Positions 25,535 through 33,759 of a DNA stretch of 64,000 nucleotides are shown piece after piece. Below the pieces are notes generated by a model, which saw only the letters and a program-made list of their open reading frames with translations, ran no database searches and had not been told where the DNA came from. How positions within the stretch are numbered: position 1 is the first letter of the stretch; every line of letters starts with the position of its first letter. The DNA is from Streptomyces caniferus. Lineage in GTDB: Bacteria > Actinomycetota > Actinomycetes > Streptomycetales > Streptomycetaceae. The stretch is from positions 1-64,000 of the forward strand of contig NZ_BLIN01000007.1 of NCBI RefSeq assembly GCF_009811555.1. Reading direction: 5' to 3'. Position numbers and translations under genes: made by a program.

Positions 25535-26760
25535 CGGGGCCCACCGTCAGGCCCCGGCAGCCCGGCACAACCGCTCCGACCTTGCTGCGTGGCGTCTATC
25601 TGCCCCGGGCGGCCGACGGCGCCGCGTTCGCGATGACCACCTACGGCATTCCCCTGCTCGTCCTGGCCACTACCGGGTCTGCGGGGCTGACGGGGTTGGC
25701 CTTCGCACTGGAATGGCTGCCTCGGCTGGGCGCCTTCGTGGTGGCCGGCACTCTCGTCGACCGCCACGGCACCGCACGGGTCTTCCGCGCCGCGTGCGTC
25801 CTGCGGGCCCTGGTCGTCCTCACTGCTGCGCTCCTGCTGACGGTCCACGATGCCGGGGCGCTCGCGGCGGTGATCGTCATGGTGCTTGCCCCGGTATCTG
25901 GCGTCCTCACCGAGTTCAGTTACGTCGCTGCCGAGACCGCCGGCGGCGAGGCGAGCCGGACAGCCGGAGGCCGGGCGCACCGAGTGCAGTCCGTTCTGCT
26001 GGGGATCGACCAGAGTGCCATGCTCGCCGGACCTGTGGTGTCGGGCCTGCTGTTGGAGCACGGTGGCCCGGCAGTGATGCTCAGCACGCTCGCGGGCTTC
26101 TCGCTCCTCGCCGCCATCCTCAGCCCTCGCCAGCGCTTGCACCCGATCGGTGCTACGTCGGAGAAGAGCGGGCTCGGGGCCGGCTGGCGGACGCTGCGTT
26201 CGCTGCCGGCGCTCGCTTGGCTGGTGGGTGGTCTGCTCGTTTCCAATGTGGCCATCGGCCTTCTCCAGGCGGCCATGCCGGTGATCGTGGTCACTGAACT
26301 CGGGTGTTCCAAATCCGATGCTGGACTCATCTGGTCCGCCGCGGCCGTCGCCTCCCTGCTTGCCGTCGCCGCAGCCCGCCGGGCGATCGACCGCTGGGGC
26401 CTGTGGCCGGTGGGCGCTGCCTCCGCTGCCATCGCAGCTACGGCAACCCTCGCCGTCGCCCAGGCCGACTCCTACTGCGGCTACCTCCTGCTGATCGCCG
26501 TCCTGATGGCCGGCGAAGGCGGACTCACCGTCGTGCTGCGCACCATGCGCTCCCATTTCATCCCACGCGACGTCTTCGGCAGCACCCTCGCGGTGACGAT
26601 CCTGCTGCTCCTGCTGCCCTTCCCCGCCGCCGGACTCCTCGTCGCGGCGATTCCGCCCTCCCAGCTCGGACACGCCGTCACCGCTGCTGCCCTCCTGCAA
26701 GCCCTCGGTCTCGCGACCACCTTCACCCGGCTACGCACGCTGCCCGCCGCATCTTCTTGA
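25531..26760 (+). CDS. MFS exporter
   Basis: From the GTG at 25531 the protein has 409 residues and about 12 membrane helices in two halves. It opens with LRGVYLPRAADGAAFAMTTYGIPLLVL and has a basic loop LVDRHGTARVFR after helix 2, the signature position of the major facilitator family. The similarity is to small-molecule exporters of the macrolide/enterobactin type. Substrate is unknown. Overlap with the regulator gene upstream suggests a dedicated regulator-exporter pair. Confidence 0.75.
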   Translation: MTGPTVRPRQPGTTAPTLLRGVYLPRAADGAAFAMTTYGIPLLVLATTGSAGLTGLAFALEWLPRLGAFVVAGTLVDRHGTARVFRAACVLRALVVLTAALLLTVHDAGALAAVIVMVLAPVSGVLTEFSYVAAETAGGEASRTAGGRAHRVQSVLLGIDQSAMLAGPVVSGLLLEHGGPAVMLSTLAGFSLLAAILSPRQRLHPIGATSEKSGLGAGWRTLRSLPALAWLVGGLLVSNVAIGLLQAAMPVIVVTELGCSKSDAGLIWSAAAVASLLAVAAARRAIDRWGLWPVGAASAAIAATATLAVAQADSYCGYLLLIAVLMAGEGGLTVVLRTMRSHFIPRDVFGSTLAVTILLLLLPFPAAGLLVAAIPPSQLGHAVTAAALLQALGLATTFTRLRTLPAASS

Positions 26761-26788
26761 CCCGCGGCAAAGAGAGGATTCACCGCTC

Positions 26789-27097
26789 ATGCCCACCATC
26801 ACGCAGGACCGACTGCCGGGCCTTTGTCCTTCCCCGACGATCACCGACCGGTTCCGCGCCTTCGATGCCCAGCACCCCTGGATCTACCGCGCCTTGGAGC
26901 AGCTCGTCGAGGAGAGGCTCGGCGCTGGGGCGAAGAAGGTCGGGATGAAGGCGCTGTTCGAGGCCCTGCGATGGCGCCACCCGCACAAGGTCAGGGGACT
27001 CAACAACGACTACACCGCCCTGTACGCGAGACGGCTGCTCGCCGAGCACCCGCAGTGGGCATCCGTGATCGAGATCCGCCGCCGGCGCAGCCCGTGA
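26789..27097 (+). CDS. Small conserved hypothetical protein
   Basis: A 102-residue basic protein starting 29 bases after the exporter. It contains DRFRAFDAQHPWIYRAL, a helix with GAKKVGMKALFEALRW, and NNDYTALYARRLL, and ends in RRRRSP. Proteins with this WxYRALE...KALFEALRW...NNDYT pattern occur in phage and prophage regions, but I cannot name their role; a nucleic-acid-binding role would fit the charge. No membrane segment. Confidence 0.55.
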   Translation: MPTITQDRLPGLCPSPTITDRFRAFDAQHPWIYRALEQLVEERLGAGAKKVGMKALFEALRWRHPHKVRGLNNDYTALYARRLLAEHPQWASVIEIRRRRSP

Positions 27098-27147
27098 ACA
27101 CCCCATCCCATCACCCGAACCTGTCCTGACCTTCGAGGAGCCTGTTC

Positions 27148-28404
27148 TTGTCCGACCGTCCTGTCGCCCTGGGCGTCGCCGCAGCCGACACGGAGGGGCA
27201 GGCCGGTCGCGTGAGTCCGACAGCCGCCTCGGCCCGGCGCAGCCGGGGCCTGCTGACCGGCTACTTCCTCGGCATGGGAGTGGTGATGGCCATCTGGGGC
27301 GCCCGGATGCCGGCCGTACAGCAAGCCGCCCACCTGACCACCGCACAGCTGGCTCTGGTGCTGCTGGCCGCCGCGCTCGGCATGGTCGCCGGACTGAAAT
27401 TCGGAGGCCGTCTAGCCCTCCCCGAGCGGCTTCCCACCCTGCTCACCGGCGGAGCCGTCGGCCTCGCCGGCTGCCTTGCCCTCCTGGGGCAGTGCAACAG
27501 CCTTGCCTCGCTGCTTGCGGTGGCGCTGGCGTTCGGGGCCACCCACGGCGTACTGGACGTCGCCGCCAACGCAGCGGCGGTGCGCTGCCAGAACGCGTAC
27601 GGCCGGTCGATCATGTCCGGCTTCCACGCCGCTTACTCCCTCGGCGCTCTCGGCGGCGCCGCCCTGACCGCCGCCACCGCCCACACCGCGCACACCAGCC
27701 TCTTCCTCGTAACCGGCCTGGCTGTGGCCGTGGTTGCGCTCGGCGCCGCACCGGCGACCCAGACCCTGAGCGGTGCCGATCAACCGACGACGCCCACCTG
27801 CCGAGGGGCCGACGAACGCCGACCGCCGCTGTCCCCCGCGAAGTTGTGGCTGCTGGGGGCGCTGGCCGCAGGATCGCTGCTGGGTGAGGGGGCAGCCGCC
27901 GACTGGGCGGCCGTCCACCTGCACAGCCTGCATGCCACAACGGCCGTAAGCGCCACCGCATTCGCCGTCTACAGCGCCGCCATGGCCCTCGGACGCCTGA
28001 CCGGGGACCGTCTCCACACCGCCATCGGCGCCACAGCCGTGGTCCGGGCCGGCGCGGTGCTCGCCGCGGCTGGGCTTGCCACCGGCGTCCTGGCCGCCAG
28101 TGTGCCGTGGGCGCTCGCCGGATGGGCGGTCTTCGGACTCGGCCTGTCCACCACCGTCCCCTCGCTGATCACCGCGGCCGGAGCCGATGGCCCCAGCGCC
28201 GTGGCCACGGTCGCCGTCATCGGCTACGTGGGCCTGCTGGCCGGCCCCGCCCTGATCGGCGCCCTCGCCAGCGCCACTGCCCTGCCTGCGGCTCTGCTGC
28301 TGCCCGCCCTGCTCGCTGCCGCCGTTGCCGGCCTGTCCCATCGCGCTCTGGAGAACACCGCCCCGTGCCCCTCACCACCACGCACACCGGCCCCGACGCC
28401 GTAA
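27148..28404 (+). CDS. MFS transporter, YbjJ-like
   Basis: A 418-residue protein with 12 predicted membrane helices. The first helix reads GYFLGMGVVMAIWGARMPAVQ, which is characteristic of the YbjJ/FucP-like branch of MFS carriers. A TTG start follows GAGGAG with seven bases of spacing. It overlaps the HAD phosphatase gene downstream. In Escherichia coli a YbjJ-type carrier is likewise next to a HAD phosphatase (YbjI), so this is a conserved pairing. The substrate is not known. Confidence 0.75.
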   Translation: MSDRPVALGVAAADTEGQAGRVSPTAASARRSRGLLTGYFLGMGVVMAIWGARMPAVQQAAHLTTAQLALVLLAAALGMVAGLKFGGRLALPERLPTLLTGGAVGLAGCLALLGQCNSLASLLAVALAFGATHGVLDVAANAAAVRCQNAYGRSIMSGFHAAYSLGALGGAALTAATAHTAHTSLFLVTGLAVAVVALGAAPATQTLSGADQPTTPTCRGADERRPPLSPAKLWLLGALAAGSLLGEGAAADWAAVHLHSLHATTAVSATAFAVYSAAMALGRLTGDRLHTAIGATAVVRAGAVLAAAGLATGVLAASVPWALAGWAVFGLGLSTTVPSLITAAGADGPSAVATVAVIGYVGLLAGPALIGALASATALPAALLLPALLAAAVAGLSHRALENTAPCPSPPRTPAPTP

Positions 28405-28991
28405 TCCTCGACTACAACGGCGTTCTAGGCGTCCAGCCCACCACCACCCAGTGGCTCCGCCTCGCCCGCACCGCCACCTGGGAGGCAGACCTCGCCGCAT
28501 TCCAGAACGCCTTTTGGAGCGCGCGTGCCCTCTACGACGCCGGCCAGCTCAGTGACCAGGCGTACTGGGCTCAGGTCCTCGGCTTCCATCCCAGCAGGCA
28601 CCTGCTGCGCGAACTACGTGCCGCGGACACCAACATGTGGATCACCACCGACGACCGCGTCCTGCGTGTCCTACACCGCGCCCACCAGACAGGACTGCCG
28701 ATGGTGCTCCTGTCGAACGCGCCCGCCCACCTCAGCGACGTGCTCGACACCCACGACTGGCGCCGGTTGATGACCCACACCCTGTACTCGGCCCGGCTGG
28801 AGGTGTGCAAACCCGACCCCGCCACCTACCAACACGCCCTGAACATCCTCGGATCCGTCCAGCCGGAGCGCGTGCTGTTCGTGGACGACCGTGCCGACAA
28901 CTGCAGCGCTGCCCGCCGACTGGGACTGCGCACGCTGCACTACACCGGCCTGCCTGCCGACCTCGAAGCCGCCATGCTGCCCTCCGAATGA
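28365..28991 (+). CDS. HAD-superfamily hydrolase
   Basis: From the GTG at 28365 the product has 208 residues. HAD motif I is changed from DxDGT to DYNGVLG (LDYNGVL), motif II is LLSNAP, the motif III lysine is in CKPDPATY, and motif IV is FVDDRADN. The second acidic residue of motif I is replaced by Asn. That is seen in some HAD members and may lower phosphatase activity. The gene overlaps the MFS gene by 40 bases, so the two are co-expressed. Confidence 0.7.
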   Translation: MPLTTTHTGPDAVILDYNGVLGVQPTTTQWLRLARTATWEADLAAFQNAFWSARALYDAGQLSDQAYWAQVLGFHPSRHLLRELRAADTNMWITTDDRVLRVLHRAHQTGLPMVLLSNAPAHLSDVLDTHDWRRLMTHTLYSARLEVCKPDPATYQHALNILGSVQPERVLFVDDRADNCSAARRLGLRTLHYTGLPADLEAAMLPSE

Positions 28992-29022
28992 CCGTCTCCA
29001 CCCCTCAACCTCTCAGGACCCC

Positions 29023-29850
29023 GTGGCACCCCCCGATCACCCTCACACCATCGACGGAGACGTTTTCGTCTCCCCCCGCTACCTCGCCGGATCCAGCGGA
29101 TTCGGCGACCCCGGGTTCGCTCCGGTCGCCGCCTGGCCGCAGCACCACCTGGACGACGGCCCGTGTCAGCTCGTCGTGACCTCTCCGGACCACCGCATCC
29201 GGATCGGCTGGTTCGGCGACGACCACGAGCTGTGGAAGATCACCGCTTCCGAGGACGCTGCCTCCATGCCGCGCTGGACGGCGACGTTCAACCAGAACAC
29301 CCCCGCCGAGATCGTCGCCGGTCTCACCACTGCCCTGGCCCGCGACTGGGCCGAGGACGAAGACCCCTTCCTCGCACGCCCGTCGATCTACTGGCCCGAC
29401 AGCATCAAGCCGCTGCTCACAGCCGGCTGGACATACAGAGCGGCCGAACGAGGCACAGTGGAGATCATCGCCCCCGACAAGCAGGCGGGAGCCCTCATCG
29501 ACGTTCACCGCCACGGCCCGGACGACGAGACCACCACACTGTGGGCCGGACCTCCCGGCTGGGGCACCCGCGCGGAAGCACACTTCACCGCCCACACCCC
29601 GTCGCACCTGATCGCAGCCACTGCCGCCGCCCTGGCCGACCCTGCCCCCGTCCCCCGCTATAAGCATGGCCTTGATCCCCAGCTCGCTGCTCTGGCCCAG
29701 CTCACCCCCGTACGACCGCCCAAGCCTGTGGCACCGACGCCGCTGGAAGTCCGGAGAGCCGCCCCTAGCCGACCGGCCGCCCTTCCCACCTCCAGCGTCC
29801 CGCGCTGGAGCACCACCAGCCGCCCTGCCCTGCCCGGACCACGTCGCTGA
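29023..29850 (+). CDS. DUF317-type protein
   Basis: The GTG at 29023 follows AGGA and gives 275 residues. The DUF317 pattern appears twice: residues 10-95 (FVSPRYLAGSS, then CQLVVTSPDHRIRIGW, WTATFNQNTPAEIVAGLTTAL) and a weaker copy at about 120-205 (AGWTYRAAERGTVEIIAPD, AHFTAHTPSHLIAATAAAL). A proline-rich tail ends in PALPGPRR. DUF317 proteins are abundant in Streptomyces; no function is established. Another copy is at 36033-36842. Confidence 0.7.
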   Translation: MAPPDHPHTIDGDVFVSPRYLAGSSGFGDPGFAPVAAWPQHHLDDGPCQLVVTSPDHRIRIGWFGDDHELWKITASEDAASMPRWTATFNQNTPAEIVAGLTTALARDWAEDEDPFLARPSIYWPDSIKPLLTAGWTYRAAERGTVEIIAPDKQAGALIDVHRHGPDDETTTLWAGPPGWGTRAEAHFTAHTPSHLIAATAAALADPAPVPRYKHGLDPQLAALAQLTPVRPPKPVAPTPLEVRRAAPSRPAALPTSSVPRWSTTSRPALPGPRR

Positions 29851-29910
29851 CGAGGCAGTTCCCGCAGACCGATCAGCCCTTGAGACCCCGGCTTCTGACA
29901 GGACCCGCCT

Positions 29911-30615
29911 ATTCCTGAGACACCTGACGTCAAGATCAGCAGAGATGTGTTCGGCATCGTCGACGCCGAAGGCGGTGACGACCTAGCCGTCCAGTTGCTC
30001 GGGCGTGCCGGCTTCCTCCGGTCGATGTGGAACGACCGGACCGTGTATCACCTGCCTTTGAACATCGGCGAACAGCGCGAGAACGCAATGGCCAGTGCGG
30101 CGGCGCAAATGCTCACCGTCGCCCGCTACACCGTGGACCTCGACCCCGCCCTCCGCGGGCCCGAGGCAGCTAACGAGGCAGACCCGCAGGACAGCCACAG
30201 CGCCCAGTTGCAGATACGGGACCTGACCGACCGGATGCTCGGAGCCGACAGCTATGTCTGCGCCGAGTACCACGCCGATCAGGTGCTGCACCCGGACTTC
30301 GGCGTGATGGCGCGGCTCAGCGAGTTCTTCAAGGCTGCGGCCGAGCAGGCCCAGGCGTCCGGCAGCGATGAGGGCTCGGAGCTGCACCACCGGTTCACGG
30401 AGGCCGCCACCACGCTCACCGCTCTCGGTGAAGAGCTGGCGGACGCCCCCGAGAGGCTCAGGGAACTCGGCCCGCCCAAGCCGCGAAGGCGCGACCGCGC
30501 TTCCCACTACAACGCCACCACACCGAAGCGCCCGATCACCGCCACACCGACCGCCGGGTGCGCGCGCTCCATTCCGCCTGCATCTCCCGCCCTGCCCCCG
30601 CGCCACCATCGCTAG
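29911..30615 (+). CDS. Module A hypothetical protein on the plus strand
   Basis: The start is placed at an ATT at 29911 preceded by AGGA seven bases away, because homology with module A begins upstream of the first GTG at 29947. Residues about 5-75 are module A (FGIVDAEGG, GRAGFLRSMW, VYHLP, YTVDLDP). A helical region follows, with a tail ending in PPRHHR. It proves that the module A family is present in both divergent operons. Product about 234 residues; function unknown. Confidence 0.55.
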   Translation: MPETPDVKISRDVFGIVDAEGGDDLAVQLLGRAGFLRSMWNDRTVYHLPLNIGEQRENAMASAAAQMLTVARYTVDLDPALRGPEAANEADPQDSHSAQLQIRDLTDRMLGADSYVCAEYHADQVLHPDFGVMARLSEFFKAAAEQAQASGSDEGSELHHRFTEAATTLTALGEELADAPERLRELGPPKPRRRDRASHYNATTPKRPITATPTAGCARSIPPASPALPPRHHR

Positions 30616-30631
30616 CAAACTGGAGGCCCAT

Positions 30632-31120
30632 ATGCCCCTGTACGCCCGTGAGTTCTTTACCGAGCTTGGAATACCCTTCGCCAACAGCACCGTCGTCGGG
30701 AACACGTACTACGCGACGCCCATCCCCGGCGATCCGCGGCGGCTGCGGATCGAGTTCTCCCCAACCATCCGTGCGTTTACCTACGGCGGACTGCGCGTCC
30801 AGGTCATCCATCCGCACACGGGCGAAGTAGATTCCACGGTCCTGACATTCAGCGACCATGAGACTTTCCTCCTCCGCGATCGGATCGAGAGCGAGCGGCC
30901 CGGCTACAGCCAACACGGCACATTTGACAAGTACCACCGTGCTGGGGAAATGCCCTGGCAGGGTGCCGAGTTCGACGGCCTGCGCCGCGCCATCGAGCAG
31001 TACAGCCAGGTGTGGTTTCCCGGCGCGTGGGCTACGGCGACGCCCTCTCGCAGCCCTGGCCGGACCGTTCACCAGGCCCCGACCCCGCAGGCTTCCCCCA
31101 GCGCGGGGCGCACCCGCTGA
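30632..31120 (+). CDS. Hypothetical protein ending the cargo operon
   Basis: The ATG at 30632 follows TGGAGG, giving 162 residues. The N-terminal half is beta-rich with many aromatic residues (GNTYYATPIP, LRIEFSPTIRAFTYGGLRVQV), the middle is charged, and a Trp-rich segment (EQYSQVWFPGAWA) precedes a tail ending in PSAGRTR. No family recognised. It is the last gene before a perfect 17-bp hairpin, so the rightward operon ends here. Confidence 0.5.
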   Translation: MPLYAREFFTELGIPFANSTVVGNTYYATPIPGDPRRLRIEFSPTIRAFTYGGLRVQVIHPHTGEVDSTVLTFSDHETFLLRDRIESERPGYSQHGTFDKYHRAGEMPWQGAEFDGLRRAIEQYSQVWFPGAWATATPSRSPGRTVHQAPTPQASPSAGRTR

Positions 31121-31151
31121 GCCACCCCATGACCGAATGATCACCTTCCAA

Positions 31152-31187
31152 CAGCAGGCCCCCGGAACCCGTTCCGGGGGCCTGCTG
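31152..31187 (+). terminator. Strong hairpin terminator, perfect 17-bp arms
   Basis: The arms CAGCAGGCCCCCGGAAC and its exact complement flank a two-base centre, 31 bases after the last gene of the rightward operon. There is no U-run, which is normal for strong actinobacterial terminators. It also separates this operon from the leftward genes at 31232-31975. Confidence 0.8.
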
Positions 31188-31231
31188 CGCATGCCCTCCT
31201 CGGCCGAGAGCCACTGGTCCTGCGAAGGCCG

Positions 31232-31738
31232 CTACGCGTACCCCTGCCCCAGCTCCAGCGCGGGCACGAGCACGGCAGCGGCGTCGCAGTCGTGACAAGC
31301 CCGTGCACCGGGCCGCATCAGCGCGTCGAGCGCCTCCATCGCGCCCAGCTCGACCCCTCCTCCGCCAGCCTGTCGGCAGTCTGCGTCATGCACCACCGTT
31401 CCGCCGCGCCGCTCCGGATCGGGCCGCACAACCCACCCCGAGGGCCGCGGCGGAGGGAGCTCTGGCGGGAGCCGGTGCGTCGGAACGCGGGACAGATCCA
31501 CCCCCTCGATTGGCTGGAGCTGATCGGATGTGACCCAAACTCCGTATTCGGCTGCTTCCACGCCCGCCTGCGTTGCCACCCAGGACGGCACCCCGATGCG
31601 ATAGCGCCACTGGTGCTGCCCCCGCGTCTCACACCTCTCGTGAAGCCGTACGCGTACGGTCTGTCCGTCCGGCAAAACCAGCGTGATCTCGGCCGGCCCG
31701 GTTTCGGCCGACGCCTGGCCCTCGGCGCCACGGCCCAT
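31232..31738 (-). CDS. DUF6233-like protein
   Basis: A 168-residue protein. The first half is beta-rich (AEITLVLPDGQTVRVRLHER, HQWRYRIGVPSWVA). The second half has a VVHDADC segment followed about 30 residues later by ACHDCD, a Cys pattern seen in DUF6233-type Streptomyces proteins that may bind zinc. It begins one base after the stop of the small gene upstream, so the two are translated together. Function is unknown. Confidence 0.5.
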   Translation of the reverse strand: MGRGAEGQASAETGPAEITLVLPDGQTVRVRLHERCETRGQHQWRYRIGVPSWVATQAGVEAAEYGVWVTSDQLQPIEGVDLSRVPTHRLPPELPPPRPSGWVVRPDPERRGGTVVHDADCRQAGGGGVELGAMEALDALMRPGARACHDCDAAAVLVPALELGQGYA

Positions 31739-31975
31739 CTACGGCGCTCCGGACTCCAGCTGCCTCGCCCGCCCGCGCAGAGCCACCCGCTCGCCGCATC
31801 CCGCATCGCGCGATGACCAGTGCGGGTGCCACCACACCTGCACCGACAGCTTCAGCAGACGCCGCCGAAGCGCAGTCGTTCCTCCTCGTCGCGCTGGATC
31901 GGCGAGGGCCCGGTACGTACGGTCCCAGGCGCATTGCGCGGCGAGAAGATCCTCGGGGAAGGAAGGGCATCGCAT
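31739..31975 (-). CDS. Small basic hypothetical protein
   Basis: The ATG at 31975 gives 78 residues (an alternative start at 32029 would add 18). The sequence FPEDLLAAQCAWDRTYRALA, then TALRRRLLKLSVQVWWHPHW, is typical of short Streptomyces proteins found next to DUF6233 genes. It is one amphipathic helix followed by a Trp-rich segment. No catalytic motif. The stop (TAG) directly abuts the next ATG. Confidence 0.5.
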   Translation of the reverse strand: MRCPSFPEDLLAAQCAWDRTYRALADPARRGGTTALRRRLLKLSVQVWWHPHWSSRDAGCGERVALRGRARQLESGAP

Positions 31976-32040
31976 ACCAGCTATTGCATCACGTGTTCGA
32001 TTTCCGGCGCATCTGTGCAGGTGGGGCATGTGGTTCTGGC

Positions 32041-32088
32041 TGTGACTTAGCGCCGTAGTTGGCCCGCCCGGCCAGATCCATGCTCAGT
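32041..32088. repeat. Left arm of 48-bp inverted repeat pair
   Basis: The stretch TGTGAC...TGCTCAGT matches, in inverted orientation, 32687-32734 in about 42 of 48 bases; the shared core is AGCGCCGTAGTTGGCCCGCC. Similarity continues weakly for another 20-30 bases on the outer side. The two arms bracket the gene at 32323-32637, about 600 bases apart. They may be the ends of a small non-autonomous mobile unit or a duplicated promoter or operator. Confidence 0.6.
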
Positions 32089-32322
32089 ACTCGGTGGAGC
32101 TGGTCCACGGCGTCCCATCGGCCCGAGGAACCGGCATCTGAACCAGCGCCGAAGCCTGCGGGCCAACAACACCGCATCCCCAGGCCAACCAGACCGCCGG
32201 AAGGGCCGATAGCCGCATGTGGTGGCTGATGTCTGAGGTCCAGGCCCCAGACCAGTGTCCACATCGGTACCTGACATACCCGACACTTCGCAGCCACGCT
32301 GATCTTGTTAGCGTCCTTTGCC

Positions 32323-32637
32323 ATGACGACTGACGATTTCCGCCGTGATCTCAATGCCATCTGCAAGGCTGCGGACAGCGGCTACCTACTGCAAGTGGTT
32401 CGCGAGGGGAGTCGCGAGCCCCTTGCCGAGACGGACCTTTCACACTGGCCTGACTGGCCAGCATTCCCGGCCGATGCAGCCCATGCGGCGGGGTGCGAGC
32501 TCGTCATGCTCGGCTACATGATCTGGCCTGACACGGCCACCTCCGACTCGCTGCTCGGTTGGCGTCCTCTACATGGTCAGCAGGCATGGTCAGCGAAGGT
32601 CGGCACCTTCGCCCAACTGCAGGCCGCCGGAATCTGA
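32323..32637 (+). CDS. Small hypothetical protein between inverted repeats
   Basis: The ATG at 32323 gives 104 residues. It is acidic, with DDFRRDLNAICKAADSGYLLQVV, a Trp-rich middle (LSHWPDWPAFP) and a helix with a GYMIWPD turn. I recognise no family. It is the only gene inside the inverted repeat pair, so it may be passenger DNA of a small mobile unit. It has its own upstream spacer of more than 200 bases. Confidence 0.5.
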   Translation: MTTDDFRRDLNAICKAADSGYLLQVVREGSREPLAETDLSHWPDWPAFPADAAHAAGCELVMLGYMIWPDTATSDSLLGWRPLHGQQAWSAKVGTFAQLQAAGI

Positions 32638-32686
32638 CGGCCGCCGGCTGCGAGATCGTCGGGCCGCAGACGGAGCGTAATACCCG

Positions 32687-32734
32687 ACTGAGCACGCATC
32701 TGGCCAGGCGGGCCAACTACGGCGCTCGGTCACA
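32687..32734. repeat. Right arm of 48-bp inverted repeat pair
   Basis: This is the inverted partner of 32041-32088 (ACTGAGCA...GTCACA). It lies 50 bases after the stop of the small gene and 110 bases before the acetyltransferase-like gene. No transposase is encoded between the arms, and no clear target duplication is visible at the outer ends. Confidence 0.6.
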
Positions 32735-32843
32735 CTGGCACCTGCCCCGCAGCACCGATCGTGGCGGGCGGCTGTTCTGGCGCTGCACTCTGAACCCTGG
32801 TGGACGTCCCGTCACGCCGTCTATGCCGCGCTAGGCTGCCGCA

Positions 32844-33575
32844 GTGATCGAGCCCTCCGAGCTGCCCGGCGACCCCTCCGAGCTGCGCCTGCGGATCTCC
32901 TATGACGACGGACTGTGCGACACTCCGCAGGCTGACACGCTGGAGCGGTGGGATGTGGCCGTCCTCCACCGGCGCCGTACGCATCACGGTGGCGAGGACT
33001 CGGCGGCGACCACTGACTGCGTCCACGCGGGCTGTCCCTCGTGCACTGTGGAGGACGTCGCGATCGGGTCGATGACCTTCTACCGGGTGCATCTCGACCG
33101 CGGGCGGAATGCCTACTGGGCCATGGAAGAGGAATCCGAGGAGCTGTACGAGATCGCGCAGGTGCTCCTCGACCCGCAGACCGGCTCGTTCACCGGCGAG
33201 GTCAGCGAGCTGTTGGAGTACATCGGCACCGGTCTGCTCGTCATGGACCGGGTGACCCTGGACCGGCAGTGGCGAGGCCATGGCCTGGCCGTCAGCTTGG
33301 CCACCGAGGCGATCCACCGGCTCATGCCGGGCTGCCGGGCCATCGCCTGCGCACCAGGCATCACCGACCTCAGCAGCCACCGCCTCAAAGACCGAACCGA
33401 GTGGGACCGCGTGAACACGAAGATCGCCCGAGGGTGGGAGCGCATCGGCTATCGCCTGTACCGCGACAACATCTTTCTCCTATCGCCCGCATCGCAGGAC
33501 TTGGAGGAGCAGCGCGGCGTGCTGCGGGGGCGGCTCGTGGAACTCGGCGCATCTTGGAGAGCCGCCACGACATGA
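32844..33575 (+). CDS. GNAT-like acetyltransferase
   Basis: A 243-residue protein from a GTG. Residues 130-185 carry the GNAT acetyl-CoA signature: MDRVTLDRQWRGHGLAVSLATEAI, with the R/Q-x-x-G-x-G/A loop as QWRGHGLA, then CRAIACAP. The first 120 residues form the substrate side (SMTFYRVHLDRGRN). Two Cys (HAGCPSC) near residue 62 may bind metal. The substrate is unknown. It stands alone on the plus strand. Confidence 0.6.
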   Translation: MIEPSELPGDPSELRLRISYDDGLCDTPQADTLERWDVAVLHRRRTHHGGEDSAATTDCVHAGCPSCTVEDVAIGSMTFYRVHLDRGRNAYWAMEEESEELYEIAQVLLDPQTGSFTGEVSELLEYIGTGLLVMDRVTLDRQWRGHGLAVSLATEAIHRLMPGCRAIACAPGITDLSSHRLKDRTEWDRVNTKIARGWERIGYRLYRDNIFLLSPASQDLEEQRGVLRGRLVELGASWRAATT

Positions 33576-33759
33576 CTGGTGCCGCGGCGAGGGACGAGAG
33601 AGCAATCGCGTTACCACGCAGGGCACATGAGCGTCACCGGTCGGGCAACCAGAACCCTTAGCGGCTCCGATGGCGGACCGGTACAGTCCTCCGGCACTTG
33701 CGATGGCGGGGCCATTCTGCCCGGCACCAGACGGTTCCGTCTTTGCCGCCTAGGCCGGC

